Program-made: the position numbers and the translations under genes
Part shown: one piece after another, positions 59,164 through 64,000 of the stretch
Layout of the letters: every line of letters begins with the position of its first letter
How positions within the stretch are numbered: the first letter of the stretch is position 1
NCBI RefSeq assembly: GCF_002847285.1
Contig: NZ_CP025407.1
Location: 7,877,001-7,941,000 of the forward strand
DNA: 64,000 nt
Direction: 5' to 3'
From: Streptomyces sp. CMB-StM0423
Lineage (GTDB): Bacteria; Actinomycetota; Actinomycetes; Streptomycetales; Streptomycetaceae
The notes under the pieces: model-generated
What the model was told of the DNA's origin: nothing
Databases searched by the model: none
The model's input: the letters and a program-made list of their open reading frames with translations, nothing else

Positions 59164-60832
59164 AGATCTTCACGTGGGCTACGGCGGCGCCGGCCACGCC
59201 CTGTCCGGCCTGTCACTGCAGGTCAGCCCCGGTGAGGTGGTGGCGGTACTCGGCTCGAACGGTGCGGGGAAGACGACGCTGCTGCGGACGATCTCCCGTA
59301 CTCTGCCCCGCGGCGGGCACGTCCGCGGCCGCGTCGAACTCGACGGTGCGCCGCTGCCGGGCAAGACGGAGGACGTGATGCGCTCCGGCGTCGTGCACGT
59401 ACCCGAGGGCCGGCGCATCTTCCCGCTCACGGTCGCCGAGAACCTGCGGATCGGCGCTTTCAGCTCTCCCAAGGCGCTGCGGATGCAGCAGCGGAAGCTC
59501 GTGCTTGACCTCTTCCCCGAGCTGGAGGCCCGGATGGGCCAGCCGGGTTCCACGCTCTCCGGTGGTGAGCAGCAGATGCTCGCCATCGGGCGGGGGCTGA
59601 TGTCCTGTCCGCGACTGCTGATGCTGGATGAGCCGACCCTGGGTCTGGCGCCACTGGTGATCGAGCGCATCGGCCGGGACCTGGAGAAGATCGCCGGGCA
59701 GGGCATCGCGGTCCTGCTGGTGGAGCAGAATCTCGCGCTGGTCGAGATCGCCACCTCCGGGCTGGTGCTGGAGACCGGCCGCGTGGTCGCTTCCGGCCCG
59801 GCAGAGCAACTGGCGCGCGACGAGCTGGCCGCCCGCTACCTCGGCGCCACCACCGGGAACCGCCCGGACGGTGAGGGAAAGGCGCGTACGGCCGACCGTA
59901 CGCCTGCGGGCCCGCGGTCCACGGCTTCGCAACCCGCTGCCGCTGCCACGAAGGGTTCCGCGGAGAAGGGCGAGTTGCTGGTGCAGGCCGAGGCACTCAC
60001 CCTGCGCTTCGGGGGAGTCACCGCGCTGCGCAAGGTGGATCTCGACGTGGGCCAGGGCACCGTGCACGCGATCATCGGCCCGAACGGGGCGGGGAAGACC
60101 ACGCTGCTGAACGTCCTCAGCGGCATCCTCGCTCCGGACGAGGGAACGGTGCGGATCGGCGGCCGGGTTCTGCCGCACCGCCGACCGTATGCGGCGGCCG
60201 GGCTGGGGGTGGCGCGGGCCTTTCAGAACCTGGCTCTGTACGGGGATCGGTCGGTCGAGGACAACCTCCTGCTGGGCCGGCACCACCTGATGCGCGGCGG
60301 GCCGGTTGCCTTCGCCGCTGCGGTGGTGCGTACGCGCGCGGCACGGGCCGAGGAGCGGGCGCACCGCCGCAGGGTGCGGGAGCTGGCCGGGCAGTTGGGC
60401 ATCGCGGCGCTGCTGGACCAGGACGTCGGGGAGTTGTCCTACGGCGACCGCAAGCGTGTGGAAGTCGCGCGGGCGGTGTGCATGGAGCGGCCGGTGCTGC
60501 TGCTGGACGAGCCGCTGGCCGGGATGAACAGGGAAGAAAAGCTCGAAGTGGCGGCCACGATCCGGTACTGCCATACGGAGCTGGGCTCCACGGTGGTCCT
60601 CGTCGACCACGACATGCACGTCGTGATGGATCTGGCCCAGACGGTCACCGTGCTGGATTTCGGCGTCCGGATCGCCCACGGCCCACCGGAGCAGGTCAGC
60701 GCCGATCCGGCGGTCATCGCCGCCTACCTCGGCACCGGCGACGAAACCGGGCAGCCCGGCCGGTCCGACGCACCCGGGCAGCGCCGCAGACAGGGAGCGG
60801 ATGGACGGTCCCGTGCGGATGAGGAGGAGTGA
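59150..60832 (+). CDS. Fused branched-chain-amino-acid/urea-type ABC ATPase (LivF-LivG)
   Basis: A 560-aa protein carrying two complete ATPase domains. The first (residues 1-240) is LivF-like: GSNGAGKTTLL Walker A, LSGGEQQMLAIGRGL signature, LLMLDEPTLGLAP. An Ala/Pro-rich linker (about 240-275) follows. The second (275-540) is LivG-like: GPNGAGKTTLL, ARAFQNLALYGDRSVEDN, LSYGDRKRVEVARA, LLLDEPLAGMN, then HDMHVVMDL. The two subunits are normally separate genes in the order livG-livF; here they are fused in F-G order. GGAGG precedes ATG 59150. Confidence 0.94.
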   Translation: MLTIEDLHVGYGGAGHALSGLSLQVSPGEVVAVLGSNGAGKTTLLRTISRTLPRGGHVRGRVELDGAPLPGKTEDVMRSGVVHVPEGRRIFPLTVAENLRIGAFSSPKALRMQQRKLVLDLFPELEARMGQPGSTLSGGEQQMLAIGRGLMSCPRLLMLDEPTLGLAPLVIERIGRDLEKIAGQGIAVLLVEQNLALVEIATSGLVLETGRVVASGPAEQLARDELAARYLGATTGNRPDGEGKARTADRTPAGPRSTASQPAAAATKGSAEKGELLVQAEALTLRFGGVTALRKVDLDVGQGTVHAIIGPNGAGKTTLLNVLSGILAPDEGTVRIGGRVLPHRRPYAAAGLGVARAFQNLALYGDRSVEDNLLLGRHHLMRGGPVAFAAAVVRTRAARAEERAHRRRVRELAGQLGIAALLDQDVGELSYGDRKRVEVARAVCMERPVLLLDEPLAGMNREEKLEVAATIRYCHTELGSTVVLVDHDMHVVMDLAQTVTVLDFGVRIAHGPPEQVSADPAVIAAYLGTGDETGQPGRSDAPGQRRRQGADGRSRADEEE

Positions 60833-61728
60833 GTGTGGATACGTTCCTCACGCACCTGGCCGGTGGCCTGGCCCTCGGTGCGATCTACGCGCTGCTGGCG
60901 CTGGGGCTGGTCGTGGTGTTCAAGGCCACCGGAGTGCTGAACTTCGCGCATCCCGGGATGGTCATGGCTGCCGGGCTGGTGACCTGGCAAGTCACCGACC
61001 TGCACGCCCCGTTCATGGTGTCGGTGCCGGCCGGTGTCTGCGCCGCGGCGGCCACCGGCGTGGTCCTGGAGCTCCTCACCTCCCGCGCGGTGGCGGCGCA
61101 GGCGGTGGTCACCGCGTCCATCATCACCCTGGGCGCGGGCATCATGCTGCAGGCTGAGATCAACCGGCGGCTGGGCTCACGGGTGCTCGACCTCGAAGAC
61201 CCCTGGGGCTCGGGTGTGCTGGACATCGGCGGCCTGAGCATGGCGGAGAGCCGCGCGGTCGCGATCACCGTCACCCTGGTCGTGGTGGCGGCCTTGTTCA
61301 CCTGGCTGCGGGTGTCCTCCTGGGGTATCGCGGCCCGGGCCGCGACCGAAGACCGCGAGACGGCCCGGCTGATGGCCATCCCGCTGCGGCGGATCACGCT
61401 GGCGGCCTGGGCGCTGGCCGGGCTGCTGGCCGCCGTCGCGGTGCTGTTCCTGACCGCCTTCCCCTCGCCGGGGCTGGATTCCACCACCGCCACGGTCGCG
61501 CTGCGCGCTCTGCCCGCCGCGATCATCGGGGGCCTTGATTCCCTGGAAGGCGCCGTCCTCGGGGGATTCCTGGTCGGGACCTGCGAGGTGCTCGCCCAGG
61601 GCTACCAGAGCCGGATCGACTTCCTCGGCCAGGGCTTCTACTCCGTCGTGCCGTACGTGCTGATGATGGCCCTCCTCCTGGCCCGGCCTGCGGGGCTGTT
61701 CGGCAGCCGGGAGGTGACCCGTGTCTGA
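60829..61728 (+). CDS. ABC transporter permease, LivH type
   Basis: A 299-aa inner-membrane permease of the branched-chain amino acid family, with about eight hydrophobic segments. FLTHLAGGLALGAIYALLALGLVVVF at the start and VLNFAHPGMVMAAGLV are the standard LivH N-terminus; a Gly-rich GGLDSLEGAVLGGFLVG EAA-like loop is near residue 235. GTG 60829 overlaps the fused ATPase stop by 4 nt. Confidence 0.94.
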   Translation: MSVDTFLTHLAGGLALGAIYALLALGLVVVFKATGVLNFAHPGMVMAAGLVTWQVTDLHAPFMVSVPAGVCAAAATGVVLELLTSRAVAAQAVVTASIITLGAGIMLQAEINRRLGSRVLDLEDPWGSGVLDIGGLSMAESRAVAITVTLVVVAALFTWLRVSSWGIAARAATEDRETARLMAIPLRRITLAAWALAGLLAAVAVLFLTAFPSPGLDSTTATVALRALPAAIIGGLDSLEGAVLGGFLVGTCEVLAQGYQSRIDFLGQGFYSVVPYVLMMALLLARPAGLFGSREVTRV

Positions 61729-62962
61729 CGACCGCCCTGCGGGCGACGACAGGAGCACGAAGACCGCGACGACCAGTCCGGACACCGGCACCGGCCGGAC
61801 GGAGACCGGGGAGGCGAAGACCCGGGGGCAAGAGACCGGGGGGCAGGGGAGCGGGGGCCCGGAGACGGGGCTGCGGCGGCCGGGGCGGCGGTCTGCTGCC
61901 GCGCGGGGGGCGGCCGCGGCCGGTGCCCTGGTGGTCGCCGCAGCCCTCCCGTTCTACCTGGACCATTTCTGGCTGCACCTCGGCCTGCTGGTCGCCGCTG
62001 CCGTGGTCGGCGCGCTCGGCCTGGATCTGCTGGTCGGCCACACCGGGCAGATCTCCCTGGCCCACCCGTTCTTCATCGCGATCGGCGGCTACGGGTATAC
62101 CGCGCTCGCCTCCGACGGCACCGGTGAACTGGCCGGCGCCGGCTGGCCCACCGGGCCCGCCGCGCTCGGCGCCATCGTCCTGGCCGGCGTCGCCGGCGCC
62201 TGCTACGCCCCGATCTCCGCGCGCGTGCGGGGCATCTACCTGGCCGTCGCCTCGCTCGGGCTGGTCGTCCTGGGCCAGCACCTGCTGCTCAACCTCACCG
62301 ACCTGACCGGCGGTTACGACGGCCGCGACGCCCCGCCGCTGAACCTCTTCGGGCTGGCCTTCGACGACGACGGCGGCGGCGATCTCCTGGGTGTGCCGTT
62401 CGGCCGCGTGGAGCGGCTGTGGTACGTCGCGCTGGCGGCGGCGGTCGCCGCGTACGCGCTGTACGCCTCGCTGCGCAACACCCGGCCCGGCCGCGCGCTG
62501 GCGGCCATCCGCGGCGGGGAGACCGCGGCCGCCGCCATGGGCGTCCACGTGCCCCGCTACAAGGCCGCGGCCTTCGCCATCGCCGCCGCCTACGCCGGCG
62601 CCGCCGGGGTTCTGCTCGCGCTCACCCTGCAGCGCCTGGTGCCCAGTTCGTACGAGGTGGAACTGGCCTTCTCGTACATGGCCATGATCGTCATCGGCGG
62701 GCTCGGCTCGCCTCTCGGCGCGGTCCTGGGCGCCGCGTTCGTGACCTCCCTGCCGATTCTGCTGCGTCACCACAGCGATCAACTGCCGCTGCTGGCCGCC
62801 GAAGGCTCCGGTGGCCTGAGCGCCGGGGTTGCCGCACAGATCCTCTACGGCGCCGCCGTGGTGGCCGTCCTCCTCTTCGCCCGAGGCGGCCTGGCCGGTG
62901 CCTGCCGTGCCGCGGTGCGCCCGCGCCGCCGCCCCACCGCCACGAAGGTAGGAATCCGATGA
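61721..62962 (+). CDS. ABC transporter permease, LivM type
   Basis: A 413-aa permease. The first 55 residues are a hydrophilic Gly/Thr/Glu-rich extension unusual for LivM, possibly from a start placed too far upstream. The LivM core follows: GLDLLVGHTGQISLAHPFFIAIGGYGYTA, RGIYLAVASLGLVVL, and MIVIGGLGSPLGAVLGAAFV. GTG 61721 overlaps livH by 8 nt. Confidence 0.93.
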   Translation: MSDDRPAGDDRSTKTATTSPDTGTGRTETGEAKTRGQETGGQGSGGPETGLRRPGRRSAAARGAAAAGALVVAAALPFYLDHFWLHLGLLVAAAVVGALGLDLLVGHTGQISLAHPFFIAIGGYGYTALASDGTGELAGAGWPTGPAALGAIVLAGVAGACYAPISARVRGIYLAVASLGLVVLGQHLLLNLTDLTGGYDGRDAPPLNLFGLAFDDDGGGDLLGVPFGRVERLWYVALAAAVAAYALYASLRNTRPGRALAAIRGGETAAAAMGVHVPRYKAAAFAIAAAYAGAAGVLLALTLQRLVPSSYEVELAFSYMAMIVIGGLGSPLGAVLGAAFVTSLPILLRHHSDQLPLLAAEGSGGLSAGVAAQILYGAAVVAVLLFARGGLAGACRAAVRPRRRPTATKVGIR

Positions 62963-64000
62963 ACCGTTCATTCCCCGCCGCCGTGGCCGTCTCCACCGCC
63001 GTGTCGCTGGTCCTGCTGGGCTGCTCGCCGAAGGCGTCGCAGTCCGCCGCGGCACCCGGCGTGGACGGCGACACCATCAGCCTCGGCGTACTGACCGACC
63101 TCTCCGGCGCGTTCGTCGCCGGCGGCACGGACACGCTGCGCGGCCTGCAACTGCAGTGGGACGAGATCAACGCCAAGGGCGGGGTGTGCGGGAGGAAGGT
63201 GGAGCTGGCCGTCGAGGACCACGGCTACAACACGGAGACCGCCGTGAGCCAGTACACCGAGATGGAGCCGAACGTCCTGGCCTTCCAGATGCTCCTGGGC
63301 TCACCCATGGTCAGCGCACTCACCCCCAGCATCGGCAAGGACGAGGTCCTCACCATCCCCTCCAGCTTCGCCGGCAACCTCCTGGAGAGCCCACTCATCG
63401 CGCTGACCGGCACCACCTACCGGCAGGAGATGTCCAACGCCGTCCACTGGCTTGAGGAGACCGGCAAGCTCAAGGGCGGCAAGAAGATCGGCCACATCTA
63501 CCTCCAGGGCGAGTACGGCGAGGACGCGCTGGCCGGCACCGAGGACGCGGCCGCCGAGCTCGGTCTGGGGGAGGTGGCATCCCAGGTCGTCAAGGCGAGC
63601 GACAAGGACCTGACGGCGCAGGTCTCCGCGTTGCGCAGCAGCGGTGCCGACTACGTCATGCTGACCACCGCACCCACCCAGACCGCCTCGGCGGTCTCGG
63701 TCGCCAAGGCCCTCGACTACGACGCCGACTTCATCGGCTCGACCTTCACCTACGTGCCCTCCCTCCTGGACGGCAGCGCGAAAGGTCCGCTGGCCGAGCA
63801 CTTCTACCAGACCTCGGCACTGGCGCCGCTGTCCAGCAGCCAGGAGGGTCCCGCCCGCATCCTGGAGGCGTTCGAGAACAGGTGGCCGGACCAGATGCCC
63901 AACCCGCCCGTCGTCCACGGCGCCGGCGCCGCGGAAGTGATGCGCACGGTCCTCAAGGCCACCTGCGCCGAAGGTGACCTGACCCGCGAGAACGTGGAGA
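62959..64000 (+). CDS. ABC transporter substrate-binding lipoprotein, LivK type (3' partial)
   Basis: ATG 62959 overlaps the LivM stop (ATGA). The frame is open to the window end, giving 347 visible residues. The signal peptide ends in a lipobox LLGC (Cys about residue 22). Then comes the periplasmic-binding type I pattern (ISLGVLTDLSGAFVAGG, GLQLQWDEINAKGGVCGRKVEL, GKKIGHIYLQGEYGEDAL). Relatives bind branched-chain amino acids, amides or urea; the ligand here is unknown. Confidence 0.93.
   Translation, partial: MNRSFPAAVAVSTAVSLVLLGCSPKASQSAAAPGVDGDTISLGVLTDLSGAFVAGGTDTLRGLQLQWDEINAKGGVCGRKVELAVEDHGYNTETAVSQYTEMEPNVLAFQMLLGSPMVSALTPSIGKDEVLTIPSSFAGNLLESPLIALTGTTYRQEMSNAVHWLEETGKLKGGKKIGHIYLQGEYGEDALAGTEDAAAELGLGEVASQVVKASDKDLTAQVSALRSSGADYVMLTTAPTQTASAVSVAKALDYDADFIGSTFTYVPSLLDGSAKGPLAEHFYQTSALAPLSSSQEGPARILEAFENRWPDQMPNPPVVHGAGAAEVMRTVLKATCAEGDLTRENVE

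Noticed and set aside
1..64000. CRISPR arrays, tRNA/rRNA genes, insertion sequences, phage attachment sites
   Set aside because: Reading both strands showed no regularly spaced repeat-spacer pattern, no tRNA-like cloverleaf with CCA context, no transposase and no integrase. The only array-like signal is the three-decamer operator at 58885-58920.

Overview
The window is high-GC actinomycete DNA, most likely Streptomyces or a close relative. Supporting signs are GC-rich third codon positions, frequent GTG starts, TTA codons confined to two specialised-metabolism genes, a LAL-type LuxR regulator, and Streptomyces-type secreted proteins. No rRNA, tRNA, CRISPR array or insertion sequence was recognised.

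Bases 1-19960 are one edge of a type I polyketide cluster. The 3' part of a giant polyketide synthase gene (three modules, all ATs of malonyl type, C-terminal docking domain, no thioesterase) faces a minus-strand operon across a strong bidirectional hairpin. That operon runs LAL regulator, type II thioesterase, free 75-aa ACP, and a stand-alone 2-oxoacid-dehydrogenase E2-type acyltransferase. The ACP/E2 pair recalls the glyceryl-ACP acetylation pair of tetronate pathways. The LAL gene has a TTA codon just after its Walker A motif. A small DUF6059-type gene lies beyond it.

Bases 20280-30887 hold accessory and secreted proteins: a flavin-nucleotide-binding protein, a LuxR/NB-ARC regulator, a DUF1801 protein, an SH3-like secreted protein, a GH6 cellulase, a frameshifted secreted protein, a Cu/Zn-SOD-like protein and a DUF3152 protease-like protein. 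Among them is a two-gene cassette of a tRNA-dependent cyclodipeptide synthase (NYH type, all key residues present, one TTA codon) overlapping a squalene/phytoene-synthase-like prenyltransferase. This is the arrangement known from drimentine-type prenylated diketopiperazines.

Bases 31139-39406 form the most unusual locus. Tightly packed plus-strand genes encode a stand-alone adenylating ligase, a 212-aa anthranilate phosphoribosyltransferase relative lacking its middle, an acyl-CoA dehydrogenase, a transglutaminase-like protein and an indole-3-glycerol-phosphate-synthase relative with a changed active-site motif. Three tiny ORFs sit in or overlap the gene junctions. A Tat-exported molybdenum hydroxylase pair follows. 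I cannot match this set to a known pathway. A RidA gene and a divergent HxlR regulator close the block.

Bases 40327-46893 are miscellaneous housekeeping and secreted genes: VOC protein, alkyl sulfatase, lipoprotein, phospholipase A2, SnoaL-like protein, SDR and AraC regulator. Bases 47072-53693 are a catabolic unit. Four minus-strand genes, each overlapping the next by 4 nt (APC permease, FGGY kinase, GlpA-like dehydrogenase with a [2Fe-2S] BFD domain, second FAD oxidoreductase), diverge from a DeoR regulator. An MFS transporter follows, then a decayed copy of part of the DeoR gene. Bases 55393-58663 hold a secreted PHB-depolymerase-like esterase, a membrane Ser/Thr kinase and a gene remnant. 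From 59074 to the end is a branched-chain-amino-acid/urea-type ABC transporter operon with the two ATPases fused, preceded by three evenly spaced palindromic operator-like decamers; its binding-protein gene runs off the window.
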